A stretch of DNA of 64,000 bases from positions 186,001 to 250,000 of the forward strand of contig NZ_VCIG01000001.1 in the NCBI RefSeq assembly GCF_006345815.1. Reading direction: 5' to 3'. The position numbers and the translations under genes are program-made. The notes beneath the pieces are model-generated. The model saw nothing but the letters and a program-made list of their open reading frames with translations, did not search any database and had not been told where the DNA came from. The stretch comes from Ochrobactrum sp. CGA5. Lineage in GTDB: Bacteria > Pseudomonadota > Alphaproteobacteria > Rhizobiales > Rhizobiaceae. Shown here one piece after another: positions 1 through 7,553 of the stretch (within the stretch, counting starts at the first letter, position 1; the number at the start of each line of letters is the position of its first letter).

Positions 1-1
1 G

Positions 2-538
2 CTTCACTGGAATGCGCTGACCAAGGGCGGCGGTTTCCGCGCGCTGACCGAGCTGCGCGCGGCAGGCAATATCAAAGGCTTCGGGCTAGGTGTGAATGAA
101 TGGCAGATCATTCGCGATGCGCTCGAAGAGGCGGATCTTGATTGCTCGCTTCTGGCTGGGCGCTATTCGCTGCTCGACCAGGCTTCGGAAAAGGAATTCC
201 TGCCGCTGGCGCAGAAGCGTGGCATGGCGCTGGTGATTGCGGGCGTGTTCAATTCGGGGATTCTCGCTGCACCGCGCGGCGGCGAACAGAAGTTCGATTA
301 CGCGGATGCGCCTGCTGAAATCATTGCACGCACCAATCAGTTGCATGATATTTGCGATCAGTTCAATGTACCCCTTGCCGCTGCCGCCATGCAGTTCCCG
401 ATGATGCATGCGGCCGTCAGCGCCATTCTGATCGGTGTCCGTTCGCCAGAACAGATCAGACAGAATGTCGTCTGGTTCGAACAGTCAATACCGGGTGAAT
501 TCTGGCAGACCTTACGTTCTGAAGGCATTATTTCCTGA
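2..538 (+). CDS. Aldo/keto reductase, C-terminal part (cut by window edge)
   Basis: The reading frame is open from the left edge and ends in TGA, giving 178 residues without the start. It resembles the C-terminal half of aldo/keto reductases of the D-threo-aldose (L-fucose) 1-dehydrogenase type: the frame opens with LHWNAL, followed by a strand reading IKGFGLGVNEW and the barrel segment SLLAGRYSLLDQ. Such enzymes oxidise a free aldose to its lactone with NAD(P). It ends 2 bases before the PfkB kinase gene, so it is probably the upstream gene of the same sugar operon. The catalytic Tyr/Lys half lies outside the window, so activity cannot be judged and substrate is unknown. Confidence 0.85.
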   Translation, partial: LHWNALTKGGGFRALTELRAAGNIKGFGLGVNEWQIIRDALEEADLDCSLLAGRYSLLDQASEKEFLPLAQKRGMALVIAGVFNSGILAAPRGGEQKFDYADAPAEIIARTNQLHDICDQFNVPLAAAAMQFPMMHAAVSAILIGVRSPEQIRQNVVWFEQSIPGEFWQTLRSEGIIS

Positions 539-540
539 TC

Positions 541-1461
541 ATGACGTCCAAGATCCTCTGCGTCGGTGCCCTCACTATGGACACCATTCTCCGCCTTGAT
601 GAGCTCCCACACGCGGCGGGTAAATATCTGCCGCGCGAGGCGGTCGAGATTGCTGCTGGCATGGCTTCAAGTGCAGCAAGCGCCATTGCACGCCTCGGCG
701 GTGATGTGGGGCTCTGGGCTTCTGCGGGAATTGATCCTGTGGGTGATCGCGCCGTGGCAGAGCTTGAAGCCGAAGGTATTGACTGTTCCTGCATCCGGCG
801 GCTCGATGGCGCACGCACCGCATTTTCTTCGATCCTCGTTGATGCGGGCGGTGAACGCATCATCGTGCCTTTTTATGATCGCAGGCTTGCAGATCCGGCT
901 GAAGCGGTGCCACCGATTGCGACAGGAGCCTTTGCGGCTGTCATGGCTGATGTGCGCTGGCCATGGGCGGCTGAAACTGCACTTCGCGCGGCGCGTGAAG
1001 TCGACATTCCAGCCATTCTCGACGCCGATACGGCACCCGTTGAACTTCTGGAAAAGCTGCTGCCGTTGGCGACCCACATTGTAGCGTCGGAACCCGCGGC
1101 AATCAGCGTGGCTGGGACGGCGGATTTGCGCGAATGCGTTCGTATTCTTGCCAATCGCTATGATGTTTTTACGGCTGTTACCGCCGGAGCGGATGGCTGT
1201 TATTGGGTAGAGCGCGCTGGCCAACCCGTATCGCATGTCGCTGGTTTCAAGGTCGATGCAGTCGATACGCTTGCAGCAGGTGACGTGTTCCATGGCGCTT
1301 TTGCACAGGGTCTGGTCGAAGGCAAACCAATGACGGACATCATCCGATTTGCCAATGCCGCTGCCGCCATCAAATGCGCACGCTTCGGTGGACGTGCTGG
1401 CTCACCAAGCCAAAAGGACGTTGTTTCCTTTATGGAAAGCGGTATCGTTCCCGCTCAATGA
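541..1461 (+). CDS. PfkB-family carbohydrate kinase
   Basis: A 306-residue ribokinase-fold kinase, which would phosphorylate a sugar or keto-sugar acid with ATP in the cytoplasm. The N-terminal signature begins at residue 5 (ILCVGALTMDTI), and the C-terminal PfkB signature is DTLAAGDVFHGAF near residues 242-254, with Asp248 as the expected catalytic base; the usual G-A-G-D reads A-A-G-D here. The length is typical. It starts 2 bases after the aldo/keto reductase stop and precedes a DapA-type aldolase, fitting a pathway that oxidises, phosphorylates and then cleaves a sugar-derived acid. The exact substrate is not readable from sequence. Confidence 0.9.
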   Translation: MTSKILCVGALTMDTILRLDELPHAAGKYLPREAVEIAAGMASSAASAIARLGGDVGLWASAGIDPVGDRAVAELEAEGIDCSCIRRLDGARTAFSSILVDAGGERIIVPFYDRRLADPAEAVPPIATGAFAAVMADVRWPWAAETALRAAREVDIPAILDADTAPVELLEKLLPLATHIVASEPAAISVAGTADLRECVRILANRYDVFTAVTAGADGCYWVERAGQPVSHVAGFKVDAVDTLAAGDVFHGAFAQGLVEGKPMTDIIRFANAAAAIKCARFGGRAGSPSQKDVVSFMESGIVPAQ

Positions 1462-1507
1462 GCTGAAAATCTCCTCCAGAAAAGAGCGTGCAGGCGCTGA
1501 GAACGAA

Positions 1508-1536
1508 TTGACTATTTACTAACATGTTAGTATGTG
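1508..1536 (+). promoter_or_regulatory. Promoter with palindromic operator in its spacer
   Basis: TTGACT at 1508-1513 and TATGTG at 1531-1536 are 17 bp apart, a good -35 with a plausible -10. The spacer contains a perfect 16-bp palindrome, TACTAACATGTTAGTA, at 1517-1532. This would let a dimeric repressor block RNA polymerase. The GntR/FCD gene at 2511 is the natural candidate regulator. The promoter also helps to place the start of the next gene, because an ATG at 1532 would lie upstream of transcription start. Confidence 0.6.
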
Positions 1537-1570
1537 CAAACTTAAAGTTCAAACTTGGGAGGAGCCAGTT

Positions 1571-2473
1571 TTGGCACATATTCATTCGGGGCAGGGGCGC
1601 TTCGGGCTCTCTGCAGCGCTTACGACGCCATTTGATGCCGATGGCAATATCGATGTCGGTCGTGCGTTGGAGCACGCGCGCGCACGTCTTGATAATGGCT
1701 GCTCAAGCGTCACTTTGTTCGGCACCACCGGCGAAGGTTCGTCGATTGCCGATGCCGAACGCGCAGCACTTCTGGATGCATTCATTGCTCAAGGCTTCCC
1801 TGCTTCCAGCATTGTTGTCGGCGTTATGGAGAATTCGGTTGCTGATGCTGTTGTGCAGGCAGGCGATGCGCTGCGTCGCGGCTGCAAGGCCATTCTTCTC
1901 GCGCCACCTTCTTATTTCAAGAATCTCTCCGATGACGGCCTGTTCAACTGGTTTTCTGCTGTCTTCAAAGGTCTTGGTGGTGATGCGCGCAGCATCATTC
2001 TTTACAACATTCCGTCGGTTACTGCGGTCGAGCTTTCCGTTGATCTCATCAGCCGTCTGCGTGTGGCCTTTGGAGATATCATCAGCGGTGTGAAGGATTC
2101 ATCAGGCATCTGGGCCTATACGGAAAAGCTGCTTGCAGCGCACAAGGACATTGCGATCCTGATCGGTGATGAGCGTGATCTTGCTGCTGGTGTACGTCTC
2201 GGCGGACAGGGTGCGATTTCCGGCATGGCCAATCTGTTTCCCGATCGTCTTTTGCGCATGGTCAATGATGGCCAGGACGATGCAGAACTGGTCGGCGCTG
2301 TAGAGCAGTTGCTGAACTATCCGGTAACGCCCGCAGTCAAGGCTATGGTTGCCCGTCATACGGGTGACATGGAATGGCGTCGCGTGCGTGCACCGCTGAT
2401 TTCGTTGAATGACGCGGAATTCGATGCAATTGGCAGTGTATTCGACCGTTTGCATATGGCAAAAGCAGCTTGA
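1571..2473 (+). CDS. Dihydrodipicolinate synthase/KDG aldolase-family lyase
   Basis: A class I aldolase of the DapA/NanA/KdgA superfamily, 300 residues from the chosen start. Visible hallmarks are GTTGEGSS near residues 51-58 (carboxylate-binding loop), Tyr145 in LYNIPS, and the Schiff-base lysine Lys175 in SGVKDSSG. I chose TTG at 1571 because GGGAGGAG lies 6 bases upstream; an in-frame ATG at 1532 overlaps the operator palindrome and has no ribosome site. Genes around it (sugar dehydrogenase, PfkB kinase, sugar ABC importer) argue for a 2-keto-3-deoxy-sugar-acid aldolase or dehydratase in sugar catabolism rather than lysine synthesis. The substrate is inferred only from context. Confidence 0.85.
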   Translation: MAHIHSGQGRFGLSAALTTPFDADGNIDVGRALEHARARLDNGCSSVTLFGTTGEGSSIADAERAALLDAFIAQGFPASSIVVGVMENSVADAVVQAGDALRRGCKAILLAPPSYFKNLSDDGLFNWFSAVFKGLGGDARSIILYNIPSVTAVELSVDLISRLRVAFGDIISGVKDSSGIWAYTEKLLAAHKDIAILIGDERDLAAGVRLGGQGAISGMANLFPDRLLRMVNDGQDDAELVGAVEQLLNYPVTPAVKAMVARHTGDMEWRRVRAPLISLNDAEFDAIGSVFDRLHMAKAA

Positions 2474-2510
2474 GGGTGAAATAAGCCCGAGAGGATAGAG
2501 AGGAACGGCT

Positions 2511-3173
2511 TTGGCGGAAGATCAAAACGAACCAGTGAAATTGCGGGATAAAGCTTATCAGAGCTTCACCCAGCATTTGCTGGCGCGCGATTTTCATCCG
2601 GGCCAGTTCGTTTCACAGCGCCAGCTTGTCACCATGACAGGCTTGCCATTGGGCGCGATCCGCGAGCTTATCCCGCGCCTTGAAGCCGAAGGTCTGATCA
2701 AGACCGTGCCGCAGCGTGGACTTCAGATCGCGCATATCGATCTCAATCTGATCCGCGAAGCGTTTCAGTTTCGCCTTTTCATTGAAAAGGAAGCGATAGC
2801 GATTTTCTGCCAGTCGGCTTCGGATGAATTGCTGCGCGCGCTGCGTGCCGAGCATGAGCACACGCTCAATCGCGCCATGAGCGAGGGCGAAACCCCGGAG
2901 TTGGAAGAGCAGGCGCAAAATATCGACTGGAGTCTGCACGACACGATTGTCAGCTCGCTCGATAATGAGATCATCTGGCGCGCCTATCAGACCAATACGA
3001 TCAAGATGCGCCTGATCAATCAGGAGCGCTTCCGCATTACCGGGCGCGTTATCCCGGTCATGCAGGAACATCTTGCTGTGCTGACGGCTATCGAGACACG
3101 AGACCCGCAGACAGCCATGGATGCCATCACCGTTCACATCAACAATGCGCGGAAGCTGGCTTTGCATATTTGA
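2511..3173 (+). CDS. GntR-family transcriptional regulator (FCD type)
   Basis: A 220-residue regulator with an N-terminal winged helix (about residues 10-75, including MTGLPLGAIRELIPRLEAEG) and an all-helical ligand-binding domain of the FadR C-terminal (FCD) type from about residue 85. It starts with TTG at 2511, preceded by AGAGAGGAA. It lies between the aldolase and the ABC importer genes on the same strand, so it probably controls this cluster, most likely by binding the palindrome at 1517-1532. FCD regulators normally sense sugar acids or other small carboxylates. The specific inducer is unknown. Confidence 0.88.
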   Translation: MAEDQNEPVKLRDKAYQSFTQHLLARDFHPGQFVSQRQLVTMTGLPLGAIRELIPRLEAEGLIKTVPQRGLQIAHIDLNLIREAFQFRLFIEKEAIAIFCQSASDELLRALRAEHEHTLNRAMSEGETPELEEQAQNIDWSLHDTIVSSLDNEIIWRAYQTNTIKMRLINQERFRITGRVIPVMQEHLAVLTAIETRDPQTAMDAITVHINNARKLALHI

Positions 3174-3233
3174 GAATAAAGGTGGGCGAGAGGAGCCGCC
3201 GCACCGCAACTAAACATAGGGGAGGAGTATGTA

Positions 3234-4580
3234 ATGAACTTATTACGTCCAACACGTCGCCAGTTTCTGGCGGGATCAGCAGCAATCGCTGTTTCCGGCG
3301 CTGCTTCCGGTATGACGGGTATCAGCCCATCATTTGCCCAGTCAAATGTAGACTGGAAGAAGTTTGCCGGAACCACGCTTGAGGTCAATCTCATCAAGAG
3401 CCCACGCGGCGACATCCTTCAGAAATATCAGAAGGAATTTGAAGACCTCACCGGTATCAAGGTGAATTCCGAACAGATGCCGGAACAGCAGCAGCGCCAG
3501 AAAGCCGTTATCGAGCTGACTTCGGGCCGCCCGAGTTTCGATGTCATCCACATCAGCTATCACGTTCAGAAGCGTCAGTTCGAAAAGGGCGGCTGGCTGG
3601 CTGACCTCAACCCGTTCCTGAAAGACCCGACGCTGACGGATGCGTCGCTGACGGAAGATGATTTTGCAAGTGCCGGTCTGACTTTCGCCAAGGATGCCAA
3701 TGGCCGTTTTGGCGCACTGCCATTCTCGGTGGATTACTGGATCATCTACTGGAACAAGGACCTCTTTGCTGCCAAGGGCATTGAATATCCAAAGACCTTT
3801 GAAGAGCTGGTTGCTGCCGCTGAAGCGCTCACCGACCCATCGACCAAAACCTATGGTTTCGTCGCTCGCGGCATGAAGAATGCCAACGCACCAGTCTATA
3901 CCAGTCTGCTGCTTGGCTATGGCAAGCAGTCGGTTGATGCTGATGGCAATCTCCAGACGGATTCGCCTGAAGGTATTGAAGCTGCCAAGCTCTATCAGCG
4001 CCTGATGACCAAAGCCGCACCTCCCGGCGTGGCCGGCTTCAACTGGGCTGAATGCCAGTCGAACTTCCTGCAGGGCCGTGTCGGCATGTGGCTCGACGGT
4101 ATCGGCTTTGCACCGCCACTCGAAGATCCGAACAAGTCGCGCGTTGTCGGCAAGGTTGGCTATGGCGTTATGCCGGCTGGTCCGAATGCACAGGCAGCAC
4201 CAACGACTGGCGACGGTATCGGCGTGACCGAAGCCTCGAAGAACAAGGAAGCGGCGTATCTTTATTGCCAGTGGGCGATTTCCAAGGAAATGGGCGCGCG
4301 TCTTCTGCAATCGGGATCGGGCGTTCCGTTCCGCAAGTCGATCATCGACGATGAAGCCGTGCGCAACGGCGTCACCATGCCGGAAGGCTGGGTGGAAGCA
4401 CTGTCGAAATCCGCCCCGATCAGTCAGCTCTGCCTGCCGGTCATCGTGCCCGTCACGGAATTCCGCGACATTATCGGTGTCGGCCTCACCAATCTGCTGA
4501 ACGGCGCTGACGCAGAAACCGAAATGAAACGCGCGGCGGAAGAATTCCGTCCGGTCCTCGCACGGAGCGAAGGAAAATGA
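3234..4580 (+). CDS. ABC sugar transporter substrate-binding protein (family 1), Tat signal
   Basis: A 448-residue periplasmic binding protein of the maltose/UgpB type. The N-terminus carries a twin-arginine motif, TRRQFLA at residues 7-13, followed by a hydrophobic stretch and a likely cleavage after SFA near residue 33, so export in folded form by Tat is expected. GGGGAGGAG lies just upstream of the ATG. The gene overlaps the first permease gene by four bases (ATGA), and together with two permeases and an ATPase forms a complete carbohydrate importer. Position in the kinase/aldolase cluster suggests it imports the sugar degraded there. Confidence 0.9.
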   Translation: MNLLRPTRRQFLAGSAAIAVSGAASGMTGISPSFAQSNVDWKKFAGTTLEVNLIKSPRGDILQKYQKEFEDLTGIKVNSEQMPEQQQRQKAVIELTSGRPSFDVIHISYHVQKRQFEKGGWLADLNPFLKDPTLTDASLTEDDFASAGLTFAKDANGRFGALPFSVDYWIIYWNKDLFAAKGIEYPKTFEELVAAAEALTDPSTKTYGFVARGMKNANAPVYTSLLLGYGKQSVDADGNLQTDSPEGIEAAKLYQRLMTKAAPPGVAGFNWAECQSNFLQGRVGMWLDGIGFAPPLEDPNKSRVVGKVGYGVMPAGPNAQAAPTTGDGIGVTEASKNKEAAYLYCQWAISKEMGARLLQSGSGVPFRKSIIDDEAVRNGVTMPEGWVEALSKSAPISQLCLPVIVPVTEFRDIIGVGLTNLLNGADAETEMKRAAEEFRPVLARSEGK

Positions 4581-5515
4581 CATCTGCTGCCCCGATAGGA
4601 GCAAAAACGGAAGCTGCTGCTAAAGCAGCCTCCTCCATCAAGCCGGTCACAGGTCGCTTGCGTCCCAGTTACTGGCCATTTGTTCTTCCAGCCTTGATCA
4701 CTGTCGGGGCGGTGATCGTTTTCCCATGGGTGTTTACACTCTGGATGAGCGCCAACCAGTGGCAGCTCGGCGGGGAGCAGAGCTTTGTCGGTTTCGACAA
4801 CTATCTGCGCCTGGCAGCCGATATGCGCTTCTGGGAATCCATGTGGCATACGGTTGTTTATACGGTTCTATCGGTCGTGGCTCCGATGATTCTGGGCACG
4901 ATTGCAGCACTGGTCTTTGACAGCAAATTGCCGATGCGCGGACTGCTGCGCGGGATTTTCGTTATGCCGATGATGGCAACGCCGGTTGCCGTCGCCCTTG
5001 TCTGGACGATGATGTATCATCCGCAGTTGGGCGTTCTGAATTATCTCTTGTCGCTGGTCGGCATTCCGCCGCAGGAGTGGATCTTCAATCAAAGCACGGT
5101 TATCCCGTCGCTGGTGGTGGTTGAAACCTGGCAGTGGACGCCATTGGTCATGCTGATTGTGCTCGGTGGCCTTGCTTCCATGCCGCGCGATCCGTTTGAA
5201 AGCGCGGAAATTGACGGAGCCAATGGCTGGCAGAAATTCCGTTACATTACGCTGCCGATGATCCTGCCTTTCATCATGGTGGCCGTGATTATCCGCTCGA
5301 TTGATGCACTCAAAAGCTTCGACATCATCTACGCGATGACGCAGGGCGGTCCGGGTACGGCATCGGAAACCATCAACATCTATCTCTATAACGTGGCGTT
5401 TTCCTATTACGACATTGGCTATGGTTCGGCGATTGCCGTGGTGTTTTTCATTGTCATTATCGCCATGTCGATGGTTCTTCTGGCTCTGCGCCAGCGGACC
5501 AAGTGGAACGCCTGA
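4577..5515 (+). CDS. ABC sugar transporter permease (MalF type)
   Basis: A 312-residue inner-membrane protein with a roughly 30-residue cytosolic tail followed by six predicted membrane spans. The EAA loop that docks on the ATPase reads EIDGANGWQKFRYITLP near residue 210. Its start overlaps the stop of the binding-protein gene and it precedes the second permease by 9 bases, so the four transport genes are one operon. Family resemblance is to carbohydrate CUT1 permeases. The transported sugar is unknown. Confidence 0.9.
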   Translation: MTSAAPIGAKTEAAAKAASSIKPVTGRLRPSYWPFVLPALITVGAVIVFPWVFTLWMSANQWQLGGEQSFVGFDNYLRLAADMRFWESMWHTVVYTVLSVVAPMILGTIAALVFDSKLPMRGLLRGIFVMPMMATPVAVALVWTMMYHPQLGVLNYLLSLVGIPPQEWIFNQSTVIPSLVVVETWQWTPLVMLIVLGGLASMPRDPFESAEIDGANGWQKFRYITLPMILPFIMVAVIIRSIDALKSFDIIYAMTQGGPGTASETINIYLYNVAFSYYDIGYGSAIAVVFFIVIIAMSMVLLALRQRTKWNA

Positions 5516-5524
5516 GGACCGACC

Positions 5525-6343
5525 ATGGCACGCAAGTCAGTTCTTTCCAAGCTTGGCACGGCACTCATGGTTTTCGTGATTGTGTCGCCTGCTATCTTTT
5601 TCTTCGTCTGGATGCTGTCGCTTTCGCTGAAATATGAAATCGACAATGGCGCCTATCCGCCAATCCTGATCCCTGAACGCTTTGCTTGGTCGAACTATAC
5701 CGATATTTTTGCGACCAATGATTTTCTGCTCTATTTCTGGAACAGTATCCTTGTCACCGGAGCAGCGACCTTGCTGGCACTTCTGGTCGGTGTTCCGGCT
5801 GGCTATGGCATTGCGCGACTGCGCGCCAGCAAATCGGCAATCGTCATCATGATTGCGCGTATGACACCGGGGCTTTCTTACCTGATCCCGCTGTTCCTGC
5901 TGTTCCAGACGCTCGGTCTGCTTGGAACCTTATGGCCGCAGATCATCATCCATCTGGTCGTCACCGTTCCAATCGTGATCTGGATCATGATCGGCTATTT
6001 TGAAACAACACCGTTGGAGTTGGAAGAAGCAGCCATCATCGATGGGGCATCCTCATGGCAGGTGTTCATGAAGGTGGCACTGCCCATCGCCAAGCCCGGC
6101 GTTGTGGTGTCGCTCATCCTTGCAGTGATCTTTTCGTGGAACAATTTCGTTTTCGGCATCGTACTCGCAAGTCGCGAGACACGCACCCTGCCGGTTGCGG
6201 TCTACAACATGCTGTCCTTTGAACAGGTCAGTTGGGGTCCGCTTGCCGCTGCAGCTCTTGTGGTCACATTGCCGGTTCTGTTGCTGACCGTTTTCGCACA
6301 GCGCCAGATCGTTGCGGGTCTGACTGCAGGCGCCGTCAAATAA
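5525..6343 (+). CDS. ABC sugar transporter permease (MalG type)
   Basis: A 272-residue inner-membrane permease with six predicted spans and an EAA loop, EAAIIDGASSWQVFMKV, near residues 179-195. The first span starts directly after a short basic N-terminus (MARKSVLSK). It pairs with the MalF-type permease just upstream to make the heterodimeric channel of a CUT1 sugar importer. The ATG start has GAGGACC just ahead. Confidence 0.9.
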   Translation: MARKSVLSKLGTALMVFVIVSPAIFFFVWMLSLSLKYEIDNGAYPPILIPERFAWSNYTDIFATNDFLLYFWNSILVTGAATLLALLVGVPAGYGIARLRASKSAIVIMIARMTPGLSYLIPLFLLFQTLGLLGTLWPQIIIHLVVTVPIVIWIMIGYFETTPLELEEAAIIDGASSWQVFMKVALPIAKPGVVVSLILAVIFSWNNFVFGIVLASRETRTLPVAVYNMLSFEQVSWGPLAAAALVVTLPVLLLTVFAQRQIVAGLTAGAVK

Positions 6344-6358
6344 GAGTTGAGGTTCAAG

Positions 6359-7417
6359 ATGGCATCTGTATCCATCCGAAATGCAATCAAGAAATACGGC
6401 AATGTCGGCGTTCTGCATGGCGTGTCAGTGGACATTCAGGACGGAGAATTCGTCGTGCTGGTTGGTCCATCGGGCTGTGGCAAGTCCACGCTTCTGCGGA
6501 TGATTGCAGGGCTCGAAGAAATCAGTGATGGTGAAATCGCCATTGGTCCGCGCGTGGTCAATGACCTGCGCGCCAAGGAACGCGATATTGCCATGGTGTT
6601 CCAGAATTATGCGCTCTATCCGCATATGACAGTGGCCGACAATATGGGCTTCGCGCTCATGCTGAAAAACGCACCGAAGGAAGAACGCGACAGCCGTGTT
6701 AATCGGGCGGCGGAAATTCTGGGCCTCAACAAGCTGCTAGATCGCTTCCCGCGTCAGCTTTCCGGTGGTCAGCGTCAGCGTGTCGCTATGGGCCGCGCCA
6801 TTGTCCGTGATCCGCAGGTCTTCCTGTTCGACGAGCCGCTCTCCAACCTTGATGCCAAGCTGCGCGTGCAGATGCGCGGTGAGATCAAGGGCCTGCATCA
6901 GCGCCTGAAAACCACAACGATCTATGTGACCCACGATCAGATCGAAGCCATGACCATGGCCGACAAGATCGTTGTCATGCGTGATGGTCTGGTGGAGCAG
7001 ATCGGTGCGCCGCTTGATCTTTATGACCGTCCGGCCAATATGTTCGTAGCTGGTTTCATTGGTTCGCCATCTATGAACTTCGTCAACGGCAAGATTGAAG
7101 AAGGATCGTTTGTGGCTGATGGCGGCTTCCGTATGCCCTTGCCTCAAGGCGATTATGCAAATCTCTCGGGCAAGGCCATTTATGGTGTGCGCCCTGAGCA
7201 TATGAAGATTGCCGAGCAGGGCGTGCCGGTGACAGTCGAAATCGTTGAGCCGACCGGTTCGGAAATTATGGTTATGGGCAAGCTGGGGGACCAGCCGATC
7301 ACCTGCCTGTTCCGCGAACGCCTGACTGTGCGTCCGGGTGATGTGCTGACCATTGCGATTGATCCGGCAACGAGCCATGTGTTCGAGCCGGAAAAAGGCA
7401 AGCGCGTGAGCCGTTAA
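6359..7417 (+). CDS. ABC sugar transporter ATP-binding protein (UgpC/MalK type)
   Basis: A 352-residue ATPase that energises the importer. It shows Walker A (GPSGCGKST near residue 37), the Q-loop VFQNYALYPHMTV, the signature LSGGQRQRVAMGRA, Walker B (FLFDEPLSNLDAKLR), the switch histidine in YVTHDQIEAMT, and a C-terminal TOBE/regulatory region of about 110 residues. I chose ATG at 6359 because GAGG lies 6-7 bases upstream; an in-frame TTG at 6347 would add four residues without a ribosome site. This is the last gene of the sugar operon and is followed by a clear terminator. Confidence 0.92.
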   Translation: MASVSIRNAIKKYGNVGVLHGVSVDIQDGEFVVLVGPSGCGKSTLLRMIAGLEEISDGEIAIGPRVVNDLRAKERDIAMVFQNYALYPHMTVADNMGFALMLKNAPKEERDSRVNRAAEILGLNKLLDRFPRQLSGGQRQRVAMGRAIVRDPQVFLFDEPLSNLDAKLRVQMRGEIKGLHQRLKTTTIYVTHDQIEAMTMADKIVVMRDGLVEQIGAPLDLYDRPANMFVAGFIGSPSMNFVNGKIEEGSFVADGGFRMPLPQGDYANLSGKAIYGVRPEHMKIAEQGVPVTVEIVEPTGSEIMVMGKLGDQPITCLFRERLTVRPGDVLTIAIDPATSHVFEPEKGKRVSR

Positions 7418-7422
7418 ACATA

Positions 7423-7450
7423 AAAACGCCGGGGTTTCCCCCGGCGTTTT
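7423..7450 (+). terminator. Rho-independent terminator after the sugar importer operon
   Basis: Arms AAAACGCCGGGG (7423-7434) and CCCCGGCGTTTT (7439-7450) are fully complementary around a TTTC loop, six bases after the ATPase stop. The A-rich upstream arm and T-rich downstream arm make it usable from both strands, which suits the convergent preA gene. Confidence 0.85.
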
Positions 7451-7470
7451 GATATTTGTTTTACGCGCAT

Positions 7471-7550
7471 CTTATCTGATCGGAGCGGGAACAGAAATTA
7501 GTCCGGTGGACTAATTTCCCCGCGTAGGCGGTTCCCACTTTTCGGGCTGC
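7471..7550. repeat. Intergenic dispersed repeat with nested perfect hairpin
   Basis: Between two convergent operons. AAATTAGTCC (7495-7504), loop GGT, GGACTAATTT (7508-7517) form a perfect 10-bp hairpin, flanked by GGAGCGGGAACAG on the left and GGTTCCCACTTTTCGGG (about 7529-7545) on the right. The right part is the reverse complement of the CCCGAAAGTGGGAACC core also present near 52349. I interpret it as a member of the small intergenic repeat family common in Brucellaceae and related Rhizobiales. Confidence 0.55.
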
Positions 7551-7553
7551 GCT

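Noticed and set aside
3205-3230. Possible second copy of the GntR operator before the binding-protein gene (ACTAAACATAGG)
   Set aside because: Only one half-site is similar and the symmetry is lost; too weak to call.
3342-4604. A 420-codon minus-strand open frame opposite the sugar-binding protein
   Set aside because: Shadow frame; the + strand gene has a Tat signal, ribosome site and operon coupling.
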